Source: LMUY01 sp965199165
Lineage (GTDB): Bacteria; Pseudomonadota; Alphaproteobacteria; Acetobacterales; Acetobacteraceae
NCBI GenBank assembly: GCA_965199165.1
Contig: OZ240681.1
Coordinates: forward strand, 124,001-188,000
Reading direction: 5' to 3'
Length of the DNA stretch: 64,000 bases
Notes under the pieces: generated by a model
Told to the model about the DNA's origin: nothing
Database searches by the model: none
What the model saw: the letters and a program-made list of their open reading frames with translations, nothing else
In this document: in pieces, positions 26,870 to 35,961 of the stretch
Position numbering within the stretch: position 1 is the first letter of the stretch
Layout: the number at the start of each line of letters is the position of its first letter
Translations under genes and position numbers: made by a program

Positions 26870-27277
26870 ATGACGACGCTGTTCTCGGACCGGGCGGCCG
26901 ACGAGATCAACGCCCTGCACCGCCTGTTGCAGGCGTGGTTCCGCGCCGAGGGTCCGCACGAGCCGGACGCCATACTGGCGCATTTCGACCCGGCCTTCAC
27001 CATGATCACGCCGGCCGGCAGGCTGATCACCTACGGACAGTTCTCCGCCGCCTTCCCCACGCTGCGAGGCACGCGGCCGGGGCTGGTGATGGAGATCAGC
27101 GACGTGACGGTGCGGTATGCCGACGACGGCAGCGCGCTGGTGACCTATGTGGAGCGGCAACGGCAGGATGCCGCCGTCACCGACCGGCTCTCCTCCGCCC
27201 TGCTGCTGGACCGGGCCGGGCAGGCGACGCCAATCTGGCGGCATTTGCACGAGACGTGGCTGACCTCTGGGGCGTAA
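26870..27277 (+). CDS. SnoaL/DUF4440-like small protein
   Basis: 135 aa NTF2-like protein: one N-terminal helix pair (ADEINALHRLLQAWFRAEG), then a curved sheet with FDPAFTMITPAGRLITYGQF and the final WRHLHETWL strand. The family includes isomerases, cyclases and cofactor-free oxygenases. It lies 12 bp after the SDR with a GAGGGG ribosome site, completing a three-gene operon. A role in the same small-molecule pathway is inferred. Confidence 0.75.
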   Translation: MTTLFSDRAADEINALHRLLQAWFRAEGPHEPDAILAHFDPAFTMITPAGRLITYGQFSAAFPTLRGTRPGLVMEISDVTVRYADDGSALVTYVERQRQDAAVTDRLSSALLLDRAGQATPIWRHLHETWLTSGA

Positions 27278-27396
27278 GTCCTGCCGCTTTCCGCCCTACA
27301 CCCTGCCGATGCAGTTGTTTTGGCTCGTATCGTTAGGGAGTAGTCGGCCGACCGACCTCCTGGCCGCAAAACAGAAGGCCAGCAGCAATGGCGGCT

Positions 27397-28581
27397 TCAA
27401 AGCGGCCCCTGCGTCAGCGCCCAGTTCGCGGCGGCACACCCCGCTGCGACCGCGGCGGCGATCAGCAGGGCGGGGGTGAAGGAGCCGGTCGCCTGCACGA
27501 CGGCGCCGGTGACCAACGGCGCCAGCGAGCCGCCGACCGACCCGCCGATATTCGCCATCGCCTCCACCGTCGCGACCAGCGCGGCCGGAGCCAGGCTCGC
27601 CGCCAGCGCCCAGCCGCAGGTCGTTGCCAGGTTGGCGCTGAACAGCGCCGCCGACACCGCCGCGACGGCCAGGGCGGCGCTGCCGGACGCTGCGGCCAAC
27701 GCGCTGAACCCGGCGGCGGCGAACAGGCCAGCGACGAGCGGCGCCTGCCGGGCCGCCTGCTCCCCGACCCGGCGGGCGAGCCGGTCGGAGAACCAGCCCC
27801 CACCCAGTGCGCCAAGGAAGCCGCAGAACTGCGGCAGGGCCGACCAATACGCGGCGCTGCCGGGCGACAGCTGCCACCGTTGCACCAGGTAACCCGGCAG
27901 CCATGTGACATAGAGCCACGTGACGTAGACGGTGCCGCCGAAGCCCAGCAGCAAGCCCCATACGGTTGGCTGCCGCAGCAGCGCTCGCCATTGGCGCGGC
28001 CCGGCGATGCGGGGCGCGGCCTCCGCCTTGCGCGCAGGTTCGCGGTAGATCGCCGCCCATGCCACCGCCGCCAGCAGCCCGGCCCCGCCCAGCGCGGCGA
28101 AGCTCACCCGCCAGCCGGCCAGCAGCATCAGCGGCGTTAGCAGCAGCGGAGCGACGGCCGGGCCGAGCGAGGCGGATGCGTTCAGCAATCCCATCGGCAG
28201 CGCGCGCTCCGCCGGGGCGAACCGGTCGGCGCAGACCCGGGCGCCGCCGACGAACATCGGCGCCTCGCCAAGGCCGAGCGCCACCCGCGCCACGATGAAC
28301 TGCGCCAACGACCCGACCAGCCCGGCGGCGGCCTGCACCGCCGACCAGGCGGCCAACCCCGCGGCCAACGCGATACGGGCGCCGACCCGGTCGACCAGGC
28401 TGCCGGCCGGCAGCTGGGCCAGCGCGTAGCTCCAGGCAAAGGCGGACAGCAGCAGGCCGGCCTGGCTCTCGGACAGATGCAGTTCGGCTCGGATGGCCGG
28501 AAGCGCGATCGACACCGCGGACCGGTCGATGAAGTTGATACACCCGGCCAGCACCAGCAGCCCGACCGCGATCCAGCGCAT
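27397..28581 (-). CDS. Major facilitator superfamily transporter
   Basis: 394 aa, twelve hydrophobic helices. N-terminal helix 1 contains INFIDRSAVSIALPAI and the loop 2-3 motif is GSLVDRVGARIALAAG, as in the anion:cation symporter (ACS) type. It starts 14 bp after the DUF4139 gene on the same strand and converges with the monooxygenase cassette. An organic anion is the most likely substrate class; no specific one can be named. Confidence 0.85.
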   Translation of the reverse strand: MRWIAVGLLVLAGCINFIDRSAVSIALPAIRAELHLSESQAGLLLSAFAWSYALAQLPAGSLVDRVGARIALAAGLAAWSAVQAAAGLVGSLAQFIVARVALGLGEAPMFVGGARVCADRFAPAERALPMGLLNASASLGPAVAPLLLTPLMLLAGWRVSFAALGGAGLLAAVAWAAIYREPARKAEAAPRIAGPRQWRALLRQPTVWGLLLGFGGTVYVTWLYVTWLPGYLVQRWQLSPGSAAYWSALPQFCGFLGALGGGWFSDRLARRVGEQAARQAPLVAGLFAAAGFSALAAASGSAALAVAAVSAALFSANLATTCGWALAASLAPAALVATVEAMANIGGSVGGSLAPLVTGAVVQATGSFTPALLIAAAVAAGCAAANWALTQGPL

Positions 28582-28595
28582 GCCGCCGCCGGGGG

Positions 28596-30611
28596 TCAGA
28601 GCCGCAACGCGGCGATCGCGTCCGTCAGGGCCCCGTGCGCCTTGGTCACGGCGGCATCGGCGGCGTCGAACGACGCATCGACCTGGCCATGCTTGGTCTC
28701 GTCCGCGTCGAGCTGCCTGATCAGGCGCCCGCGCAACGCGTCGCTGGCCTGCACCGCGCCGAGATTGGCCCGCAGCCGCTCCTCATCCTTCTCCACCGCC
28801 TCGCGCTGGGCGGCGAGTTGGTCCCGGTCGGCCGTGCGCGCCGCTTCCTGCGCCCGCAGGTCGGCGATGTGTCGCAAGGCGGCCAGGGCGGACGGGCTGG
28901 CACCCTGCAGGTTCAGCACCGCCGCGAGCGAATCCTCGTCGTCGGCCAGGGTGATCGCCTCCTGCTCATGCCGGTCTACGGCGTAGGTCAGCTGCTTCGT
29001 CTCGCCCGGTTGCAGGCTGACCGGGAAGCGCCAGGCGGTGGCGGTTTCCTCCGCTGGCTGGGCGAAGTCGCGGGCGACCGTGCCGCCGTCCGGCTTCGGA
29101 ACCTCGAGCAGCACTTGCCGACTGTCCTGCGCGGGCGCCGTGAGCGTGACGTGGGTGACCTGGCGGTTGCGCCGGTCCACCGTCAGCACGCCGTCGGCTG
29201 CCGAAACGGAGGCGAGCGTCACGCTGTCCTCGTGCCGCCACTCCACCGTGGTGCGCAGGTCTTGGGCGAAGGCGACCAGGCGGCTCTCCCCCGTGGGCAC
29301 GCCGCCGAGCCGGGCGTCTCCGGCATAGGGTGCCTCGCCCTGCGCGTCGTACAGCGTCAGCACGCCGGCTGGCAGGCTGGCAGGGGTGTCGTTCTTCAGG
29401 CGGATCGCCGCGAGCGGATGGGCCTGGTCCTCCGTCGCCAGGGACAGGCGGCTGGACGGGAGCTCGCTGTCGAGGATCGGGACGGAGGCGCTGTGGCCGG
29501 CCGCGAGGCTGATCGGGGTTGGGATGGTGAAGACCGTCTCCTCCGCGCCCTCCTGTGCGGCCACGGGCTCGGCGATGGCGGCCATCCCGGGCAGCGAGGG
29601 CGCCTGCGCCTTCATCGCGCGGGGCGCGGCTGCCATCGCTGGTGCGGGGGGTGGCGGTGGCGCCGGGGCGGGCACGGCGCCCGGCACCACGGCGCCGCGC
29701 GCCCGGGTGTCCACGTCCGGCAGCAGACGGCCGAGCACCTCCACCGGCACTTCCGGCCGGGTCACGTAATAGCTGCGGTAGATCGCCTGGTGGAAGGTGA
29801 CCGGGTTGCCGTACTGCACCGTGAGCGACACGCCGGACCAGTCGTTGCTCCCATCGTTCTCCAGCGTCGCCCAGCCCTGCATCCGCGCTTTCGCGGTGGC
29901 GGGGTCGGCCCCTGGGGGCGGCAGCACCAGCCGATAGGACGCCTTCCACAGCGGGGCGGCCGCGACGTAGCTGACGCGGACGGTGCGGTGCCCGGTGCCG
30001 CTGCTGCGGATGGTGATGTGGCGCGCATCCCGGGCACTCTCGTGGCGGGACGCGGCGAGGGCGCGGGCGATGCGCTCGCGCAGCCCCGGGTCGGACACCT
30101 GCACGGCGTCGCTGTCCTCCAGCACGAACTGCTTGAGGCCATCCGCCGTCAGCACGCTCACCCGGGTGCGGTCCCGCGTGAGGGGCGCGGCGCCACCCGG
30201 CACCGGCACGTGCACCGTCTCGGCGTGCAGGATGCGTCCGGCCATCGGACGCGGCCCCTCCACCGTGACGTCGACGCCCTGCAGGCTGTTGAGGTAGGCG
30301 AGCGGCGAGGCCAACCCCTCCGGCCCGAACGGCACGTCGCCGAACGCGCTGTGGCTCCCGTCGCGGCCCGGCAGCTCGATGCCGCCAACCCCGCCGGCAT
30401 CGTCGAACACGACGAGCGACTTCAGCACGTCGTCCACCTGCTCCAGCTTCACGTCCAGGCCCAGCGTCGCCGGCCCGTCCATCTCCGCCTCGTATTCGAA
30501 GTAGCCGACGCCCGCGGAGGACAGCATGACGCGCTTCAGCGCCAGCTCGGCCGCAGCCGCGGGGCCAGCGAGGGCGGATGCCGCGGCAAGGGCGGAGAGC
30601 AGCAGGCGCAT
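28596..30611 (-). CDS. Exported DUF4139 domain protein
   Basis: 671 aa. A signal peptide (MRLLLSALAAASALAGPAAA) precedes the mature start AELALKRVMLSSAGVGYFEYE. The DUF4139 core spans about 190-570, interrupted by an Ala/Pro-rich linker near 305-345. A coiled-coil-prone helical region (LRAQEAARTADRDQLAAQRE) lies near 585-640. No enzymatic motif is recognised and the family has no settled function. It ends 14 bp before the MFS gene. Confidence 0.8.
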   Translation of the reverse strand: MRLLLSALAAASALAGPAAAAELALKRVMLSSAGVGYFEYEAEMDGPATLGLDVKLEQVDDVLKSLVVFDDAGGVGGIELPGRDGSHSAFGDVPFGPEGLASPLAYLNSLQGVDVTVEGPRPMAGRILHAETVHVPVPGGAAPLTRDRTRVSVLTADGLKQFVLEDSDAVQVSDPGLRERIARALAASRHESARDARHITIRSSGTGHRTVRVSYVAAAPLWKASYRLVLPPPGADPATAKARMQGWATLENDGSNDWSGVSLTVQYGNPVTFHQAIYRSYYVTRPEVPVEVLGRLLPDVDTRARGAVVPGAVPAPAPPPPPAPAMAAAPRAMKAQAPSLPGMAAIAEPVAAQEGAEETVFTIPTPISLAAGHSASVPILDSELPSSRLSLATEDQAHPLAAIRLKNDTPASLPAGVLTLYDAQGEAPYAGDARLGGVPTGESRLVAFAQDLRTTVEWRHEDSVTLASVSAADGVLTVDRRNRQVTHVTLTAPAQDSRQVLLEVPKPDGGTVARDFAQPAEETATAWRFPVSLQPGETKQLTYAVDRHEQEAITLADDEDSLAAVLNLQGASPSALAALRHIADLRAQEAARTADRDQLAAQREAVEKDEERLRANLGAVQASDALRGRLIRQLDADETKHGQVDASFDAADAAVTKAHGALTDAIAALRL

Positions 30612-30706
30612 GACGGTTCCTCCGTGGGGCGGGTCGCCCGGCCCGTGCCACCTTACCGGTTCGGGCCGGGCATGCCACCTTGGCGCTCCATCCGCGGAGG
30701 AACCCG

Positions 30707-30904
30707 ATGAAGGCCGGCAAGATGACGCTGTTCGTGCTTGGCCTGGTGGTGACGCTGACGGGGGTGGTCTGGATGGGACAGGGCTCCGGCTATTTCCCCT
30801 ACCCGGCCAGCAGCTTCATGATCGACCAGCGCCCCTGGATCTGGCGCGGCCTGGCGGTGGCGGTGATCGGTCTCGCGATGGTGGTGTTGGCGCGCCGCCG
30901 CTGA
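30707..30904 (+). CDS. Small two-helix membrane protein
   Basis: 65 aa. Two hydrophobic segments (TLFVLGLVVTLTGVVWMGQG and GLAVAVIGLAMVVLARR) flank a short loop with GYFPYPASSFMIDQRPWIWR. GGAGG stands 6 bases before the ATG. Similar short proteins with G-Y-F-P-x-P-x-S-F-M are common in Alphaproteobacteria without known function. Confidence 0.7.
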   Translation: MKAGKMTLFVLGLVVTLTGVVWMGQGSGYFPYPASSFMIDQRPWIWRGLAVAVIGLAMVVLARRR

Positions 30905-30908
30905 CCCG

Positions 30909-32153
30909 TCACCCCGCCGCGAGTGCCCATCGCACCAGCCGCCCGCCGCCGGGCTGGCTGCGCAGCCCGCGCAGGTATGCCACCTCCGCCGCGCAGCTCT
31001 TCGCCGGGTCGTCGAAGCCGTGCTCGGCCGTGGCCGCGATGGTCAGCGCCCTGGGGCCGAACTGCGACGCCACGGCCTGCCGCACCGCCTGGTCCATGCG
31101 CATCAGGGCGTCACGGTCGCCAGGAACCGGGTTCGGTTGCGCATGCGCGTCGCGCAGCACCATCACCTGTGCCTCGCGCAGCCGGGCCCGCAGGTCCGCC
31201 GGGATGCTGCGGAAGCCGGCCAACTGGTTGAAGATGCCGACCTGCCAGCGCATGCATCCTTCGGGCTCGGCGACCTCGGTCGCGTCCATGATGGCGGCCG
31301 TGGCGTCCACCAGCGCCAGGGCCGCACTGTCCGTGCTGCGCGCAAGCCAGCGGTTGACGACCAGCCCGCTCCACAGCTCGGCGAAGTCAGCCGAGTCGGA
31401 CGCGCTCACACCGCGCGCCATGCGGTTGCGATGCTCCCAGCCCAGGGCGCGCCGGGTGGCCGGCTCCACGGCGTCGACGGCCGCGAGGAGGGGCTGCAAC
31501 GCCGCCAGCCCGGCCTCCGCCCCGTCGCCCTCGAGTGGCGGGACGATCTGCTGGACGTAGCCGGCGGCCACCAGCTCATCCAGATGCGGCGCGTAGGGGC
31601 GTTCGTTCGGCGCATGCAGGGCGCGGTTGGCGAAGGCGAGCGAAACGTGGGCCCGCACGAACCACGGCTGCTCGATCATCACGGCACCCTGCGCCGCGAG
31701 GTTGGCCAGGAACGGGGAACTGCCGAGGTGGAACCGGAACTGCGCCGTCCGGGATGCGAGCCTGGGCTGCCCCGCGACATAGGCGATCGTGCAGGCGGAC
31801 GCGCAGTAGCCCGTCACCGCAGTGGCCAGATGCCGCTCCCGGATCAGTCCGGCGATGCCGTCCGCAGCGCCGATCCGTCCGCCCGGGCTGTCGAACTCCA
31901 CCGTCGTCACGCCGGGCGCCCGGTCCAGCGCCGCCCGCATCGCGGCCGTGCCGCCGAACGCGAAGCCGCCCCTGAACAGGATCACCGTGGCGCGCGAGGG
32001 CGGCGCCGCAACCAGCCCAGCCAGCCCATCCACGCCGTGCGCGGGTGCGTGCCCGACCTCCCGCTGCCGAAGGTATTGGATGTCCAGCGGCGGGATGTCC
32101 GGCCCCCACTGCATCGAACTCAGCCACGCCAGGGCCGCCAGAGCCAGTATCAT
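30909..32153 (-). CDS. Periplasmic ClpP/crotonase-fold protein (COG3904-like)
   Basis: 414 aa. A short hydrophobic N-terminus (MILALAALAWLSS) is probably a signal anchor. The ClpP-like domain has VEFDSPGGRIGAADGIAGLI, then TGYCASACTIAYVAG, with Ser-Ala in the place of the nucleophile of Clp-type serine peptidases, and a Cys on each side. The C-terminal 200 residues are helical and unrecognised. The start is set at MILALA because any earlier start overlaps the divergent Rieske gene. Activity is not established for this family. Confidence 0.7.
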   Translation of the reverse strand: MILALAALAWLSSMQWGPDIPPLDIQYLRQREVGHAPAHGVDGLAGLVAAPPSRATVILFRGGFAFGGTAAMRAALDRAPGVTTVEFDSPGGRIGAADGIAGLIRERHLATAVTGYCASACTIAYVAGQPRLASRTAQFRFHLGSSPFLANLAAQGAVMIEQPWFVRAHVSLAFANRALHAPNERPYAPHLDELVAAGYVQQIVPPLEGDGAEAGLAALQPLLAAVDAVEPATRRALGWEHRNRMARGVSASDSADFAELWSGLVVNRWLARSTDSAALALVDATAAIMDATEVAEPEGCMRWQVGIFNQLAGFRSIPADLRARLREAQVMVLRDAHAQPNPVPGDRDALMRMDQAVRQAVASQFGPRALTIAATAEHGFDDPAKSCAAEVAYLRGLRSQPGGGRLVRWALAAG

Positions 32154-32292
32154 CGCCTGCCTCGATCGGGGCCGCGAAGCCCTCCGCACGCGCGCCCGGG
32201 TGTCGGGCTGCGCCGCCGAATAGAGCCGAGCCGATGCAGCCCCGCAACCGGGCGCAAGCTGGCTGGTTGAACCTCCGAAGCGGAGGCGAGCC

Positions 32293-33783
32293 ATGGCATC
32301 GATGAAGGCGGCGACCCTGTCCACCCTGGCGACCGGGATGACGGCGGTGGAACTGGACGGCATGAAGCTGCTGCTGGTCCGCGATACGGACGGGGTGCGG
32401 GCGTTCGAAGGCACCTGCCCGCACGCGAAGGCGCCGTTGGACCAGGGGGCGCTGTGCCGCGGCCGGATCATCTGCCCCTGGCACATGGGGGCGTTCGACG
32501 CCGGCACCGGCGCACTGCTGGAGCCGGTGGCCATGCGCGCGCTGCACCGTTACGCCGTGCAACTGGACGAGGACGCCGTGCTGGTCGACACGGACCCCCT
32601 GCCCGGCCCCGAGCCGAAGCGGCCGACCGACGGGCGCGTCTTCGTCATCGCCGGGACCGGCGCGGCCGGCACCATGGCGGCCGTCACCCTGCGCGCGGGC
32701 GGGTTCGCCGGGCGCATCCGCATGGTCGGCCCCGACCCGGCGGAGCCGCTGGATCGGACGCAGCTCAGTAAGATGGCGCTCGCCGCCGGCGATTTCGACC
32801 GTGGGACGCTGCCGCTGCTGGACGCGGACACGCTCGCCAACCTGTCGTTGGAGCGCACCTACGCCTCCGTCGCCGCGGTCGAGCCGGCCAGCCACACGAT
32901 GACGCTGACGGACGGCGAGGTGGTCCGCTACGACGCAGCGCTGCTCGCCACCGGCGCCGCGCCGAAGCCGCCGCAGTTCGCCGGGCGGCGGCGCCCGCTG
33001 ACGCTGCGCAGCCTCCACGACGTGGATGCCATTCTGCAGCACGTGCAGCCTGGTGGGACGGCCGTGGTGGTCGGCACCAGCTTCATCGGCATGGAGGTCG
33101 CCTCTGCCCTGGCGGATCGCGAGATGGCCGTGACGGTGGTGGGACAGGAGGTGCTGCCGTTCGCATCGCTGTTCGGCGACCGCGTGGGCGCGGCCATCCG
33201 CACCCTGCACGAGGGCAAGGGCGTGCGCTTCCGGCTGGGCGCCGCCGTGGCGCGGGTTGAGGAGGAGGCGGTGCTGCTTGAGTCCGGGGAGCGGTTGCCG
33301 GCGAAGCTGGTGGTCGCCGGGCTGGGCGTCTCACCGGTACTGGATTACGCCGCCGGGCTGCCGCGCGCCGAGGATGGGGGGTTGGCGGCCGACGCCTCGC
33401 TCCGCGTCGGGCCGGATGTCTGGGCCGCCGGCGACATCGCCTCACCGGCAGGCTGGCCCCGGATCGAGCATTGGCGGCTGGCGCAACAGCACGGCCGCAT
33501 CGCCGCGCTGGGGATGCTGGGGCAACAGGCGGCGTATGAGGGCGTGCCGTTCTTCTGGAGCGCACAGGGCGGCAAGCGGCTGCACTCGCTCGGCCACGCC
33601 GCCGGGTGGGACGAGGTCGCCCATGATGGCGACGTGGAGGCGTTCGACTTCACGGCCTGGTACGTCGCAGCCGGCCACGTGGTCGCCGCGCTGATCTGCG
33701 GACGGGACCGCGCGGCGGCGATCCTATCCGACGCGATGCGCCAGCCGCTGACCCTGGCGGAGGCGCGCCGCGCCGTGGCTTAG
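32293..33783 (+). CDS. Rieske-domain FAD/NAD(P)H oxidoreductase (AIF-M3-like)
   Basis: 496 aa fusion. The N-terminal Rieske domain has the [2Fe-2S] ligands Cys42-x-His44 (GTCPHAKAPL) and Cys61-x2-His64 (IICPWHMGAFD). A pyridine nucleotide-disulfide oxidoreductase domain follows: FVIAGTGAAGTMAAVTL for FAD, VVVGTSFIGMEVASAL for NAD(P)H, and VWAAGDIA for FAD, with a C-terminal dimerization-like region. The architecture is that of AIFM3-like and reductase proteins passing electrons from NAD(P)H through FAD to an iron-sulfur centre. The acceptor is unknown. It has no operon partners. Confidence 0.9.
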   Translation: MASMKAATLSTLATGMTAVELDGMKLLLVRDTDGVRAFEGTCPHAKAPLDQGALCRGRIICPWHMGAFDAGTGALLEPVAMRALHRYAVQLDEDAVLVDTDPLPGPEPKRPTDGRVFVIAGTGAAGTMAAVTLRAGGFAGRIRMVGPDPAEPLDRTQLSKMALAAGDFDRGTLPLLDADTLANLSLERTYASVAAVEPASHTMTLTDGEVVRYDAALLATGAAPKPPQFAGRRRPLTLRSLHDVDAILQHVQPGGTAVVVGTSFIGMEVASALADREMAVTVVGQEVLPFASLFGDRVGAAIRTLHEGKGVRFRLGAAVARVEEEAVLLESGERLPAKLVVAGLGVSPVLDYAAGLPRAEDGGLAADASLRVGPDVWAAGDIASPAGWPRIEHWRLAQQHGRIAALGMLGQQAAYEGVPFFWSAQGGKRLHSLGHAAGWDEVAHDGDVEAFDFTAWYVAAGHVVAALICGRDRAAAILSDAMRQPLTLAEARRAVA

Positions 33784-33797
33784 GCGGCCTCCGCCCT

Positions 33798-34295
33798 TCA
33801 AGGCGACTCGGGCGGATAGACCTCGTGCCGTATGGCGGGCGGCGCCGCTGCCGGTGCCGGAGTGGCCGCGGGTGGCGCCGCAGCGTCCGGGACCCGCACG
33901 CATTGCGCAGCGACGTGGTGCACCACCGGGCGCGGGCGCACCCGCCGGGGCGCCGGTGTCACGTAGGCGACCGGCGGCGCATACAGGACAGGCGGCGGTG
34001 CGTAGACGACCGGAGGCGGCACGTAGACCGGCCGGGGGTAGTAGCCGCCGTAGTACCCGCCGCCAAGCAGGCCGACGCCGACCCCGATACCGAACGCCGG
34101 GCCGAAACCATAGCCACGGTAGCCGCCGTACCCGCCGCGGTAACCACCGTAGCCGCCCCGGTAAGCGCCGTAACCCCCTCGGAAACCATCGTAGCCGCCG
34201 CCGAAGCGCTGGGCCGCGGCAGGCGCTGGCGCCAGCGCGAACGCGGCGACGGCCGCTGCACCCAGGACCGACGTGACAGGAATGCTCCAACGCAT
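33798..34295 (-). CDS. Exported Gly/Tyr/Arg-repeat protein
   Basis: 165 aa low-complexity protein. Signal peptide MRWSIPVTSVLGAAAVAAFA ends near PAAAQ. Then come about seven GGYxGYR-type repeats (for example GGYGAYRGGYGGYRGGY), a Gly-rich turn (GVGVGLLGGGYYGGYYP) and a Pro/Val/Tyr-rich tail (YVPPPVVYAPPPVLYAPP). Two ATGs lie 12 and 27 bases upstream; the one chosen gives the best spacing to GGGG and a clean signal. Such proteins are common in Alphaproteobacteria; function unknown. Confidence 0.65.
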   Translation of the reverse strand: MRWSIPVTSVLGAAAVAAFALAPAPAAAQRFGGGYDGFRGGYGAYRGGYGGYRGGYGGYRGYGFGPAFGIGVGVGLLGGGYYGGYYPRPVYVPPPVVYAPPPVLYAPPVAYVTPAPRRVRPRPVVHHVAAQCVRVPDAAAPPAATPAPAAAPPAIRHEVYPPESP

Positions 34296-34422
34296 GACCG
34301 ACCCCATTTTCTGCACTATCATCCTCTCAGGCGGATTTGGGGCGGGATCGTGGCGGCTCGGATGGCAGCTGGGCACCTCGCGGCAAATTGTGCCAGCATG
34401 AGGGGCGGAGGAGATGACGCGC

Positions 34423-35787
34423 ATGCACGCTGATCTTGCATCCGTGTTCGAGCATGTGGATGGCGCGCGGGATCAGTCCATCGCGCGACTGCTTGACTAC
34501 CTGCGCCACCCCAGCATCAGCGCTCAGGGCATCGGCATCGAGGATGTGGCACGCCGCCTGGTCGACATGCTGACGGCCATCGGCCTGGAGACGAGCACCG
34601 TCGCGACGGCCGGGCACCCGATGGTGGTCGCGCGTTGGACCGGCGCGCCGGGGCGGCCCACGGTCCTGCTCTACGGCCACTACGACGTCCAGCCGCCGGA
34701 GCCGCTGGAGCTTTGGACCACGCCCCCGTTTGAGCCGACGATCCGGGACGGCCGCGTCTTCGCGCGCGGGGTCGCCGACAACAAGGGCCAGCACCTGGCG
34801 CAAATCCTGGCCATCGAGGCGCACCTGAAGGTGCATGGCCGCTTGCCGTGCAACGTCATCCTGCTGCTGGAGGGTGAAGAGGAGATCGGCAGCCCGCATA
34901 TCGCCGAGTTCATCCGCACACACCGCGACACGCTGCGGGCCGACGTGGCGGTGACGGCCGACGGCCAGATGCACGCGTCCGGCCGCCCCAACCTCAAGTT
35001 CGGCTCGCGCGGCGTGGTGTCGTTCGACCTGCGGGTGCGGCATGCCATGCGGGACGTGCATTCCGGCAATTTCGGCGGCGTCGTGCCCAACCCGCTTTGG
35101 ACGCTGGTGCACCTGCTGGCGACGATGAAGAACCCGGCGGGCGAGATCACCATCGACGGGTTCCACGACGCCATCGTCCCGCCGAGCCAGGAGGAACGCG
35201 ATGCGGCGGCACGGCTGCCGCTTGACCTGCCGGCGTTCCAGCGGTCCCTGGGGCTGGCCCGGCTGGACGAACCGGCGGACCGGCCGTTCTACGAGCGGCT
35301 GAGCTTCCAGCCGACGCTGACGCTGAACGGCTTGCATGGCGGCTATGGCGGACCGGGCACCAAGACCGTGCTGCCGCACGAGGCGATCGCCAAGTGCGAT
35401 GTCCGGCTCGTCGCCAAGCAGGACCCCGCCGACATCCTGGCCAAGATCGCCGCGCACGTGGCGCGGCACGCCCCCGAGGTGGAGTTCATCTGCAATGAAA
35501 AGGGCATGTATCCCTCCAAGACGCCGATGAGCGCGGCCTTGGCCAAGCCGATCCAGCGCGCGATCGCCACCGCCTACGGTGCCGAGCCGCTGCTCTACCC
35601 GAGCGGCTTCGGCAGCCTGCCGGGCTACGTGTTCACGGACATCCTGGGCATCCCGGCCTTCGTGGTGAACTACGCCAATGCGGACGCCGCGAACCACGCG
35701 CCGGACGAGAACATGACCCTCGCGTGCTTCCACAACGGCATCCGCTGCGGCGCGGCCATCCTCCACGAGTTGGGGCAGCAGGCGTGA
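34423..35787 (+). CDS. M20 family dipeptidase
   Basis: 454 aa zinc peptidase of the M20 (CPG2/carnosinase-like) family. Metal ligands: His and Asp in LLYGHYDVQP, Asp in RGVADNKGQH, Glu-Glu in LEGEEEIGSPH, and the terminal His in DAANHAPDENM. The lid domain (about 200-310) carries MRDVHSGNFGGVVPNP, whose His completes the active site across the dimer. An ATG three codons upstream is possible, but GGAGGAG is better spaced for this one. It converges with the opp operon and probably cleaves imported small peptides. Confidence 0.9.
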   Translation: MHADLASVFEHVDGARDQSIARLLDYLRHPSISAQGIGIEDVARRLVDMLTAIGLETSTVATAGHPMVVARWTGAPGRPTVLLYGHYDVQPPEPLELWTTPPFEPTIRDGRVFARGVADNKGQHLAQILAIEAHLKVHGRLPCNVILLLEGEEEIGSPHIAEFIRTHRDTLRADVAVTADGQMHASGRPNLKFGSRGVVSFDLRVRHAMRDVHSGNFGGVVPNPLWTLVHLLATMKNPAGEITIDGFHDAIVPPSQEERDAAARLPLDLPAFQRSLGLARLDEPADRPFYERLSFQPTLTLNGLHGGYGGPGTKTVLPHEAIAKCDVRLVAKQDPADILAKIAAHVARHAPEVEFICNEKGMYPSKTPMSAALAKPIQRAIATAYGAEPLLYPSGFGSLPGYVFTDILGIPAFVVNYANADAANHAPDENMTLACFHNGIRCGAAILHELGQQA

Positions 35788-35961
35788 CGATCGCTTCGCG
35801 TCGACCTCAACGGAAGCGGCGTTCCAATAGGATGGGGGCAGGCCGAGCACATGCTCGGCGAGGTAGCTGAGGATCAGGTTCGTGCTAATGGGCGATACCT
35901 GGTAGAGCCGTGTCTGCCTGAGCTTGCGCGGCTGGGCGAGGCCGGCCTGGTCGCCTGCTGG
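35788..35961. other. Gap between M20 peptidase and oppF holding an oppF-frame continuation
   Basis: No gene was called here. On the minus strand, the reading frame of oppF continues without another stop after its TAG and reads as protein-like sequence (for example RKLRQTRLYQVSPISTNL, then ILSYLAEHVLGLPPSYW) before running antisense into the M20 gene. It may be a lost C-terminal extension, a remnant of another gene, or chance. Confidence 0.3.

Noticed and set aside
24945..27277. Naming the cassette as the indole-degradation iif operon.
   Set aside because: The gene types are reminiscent, but there is no flavin reductase and sequence identity cannot be judged without a search.
33798..34295. 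Treating the Gly/Tyr repeats as a CRISPR-like or DNA repeat array.
   Set aside because: The periodicity is that of codons in a signal-peptide-bearing open frame, and the repeat units vary in sequence.
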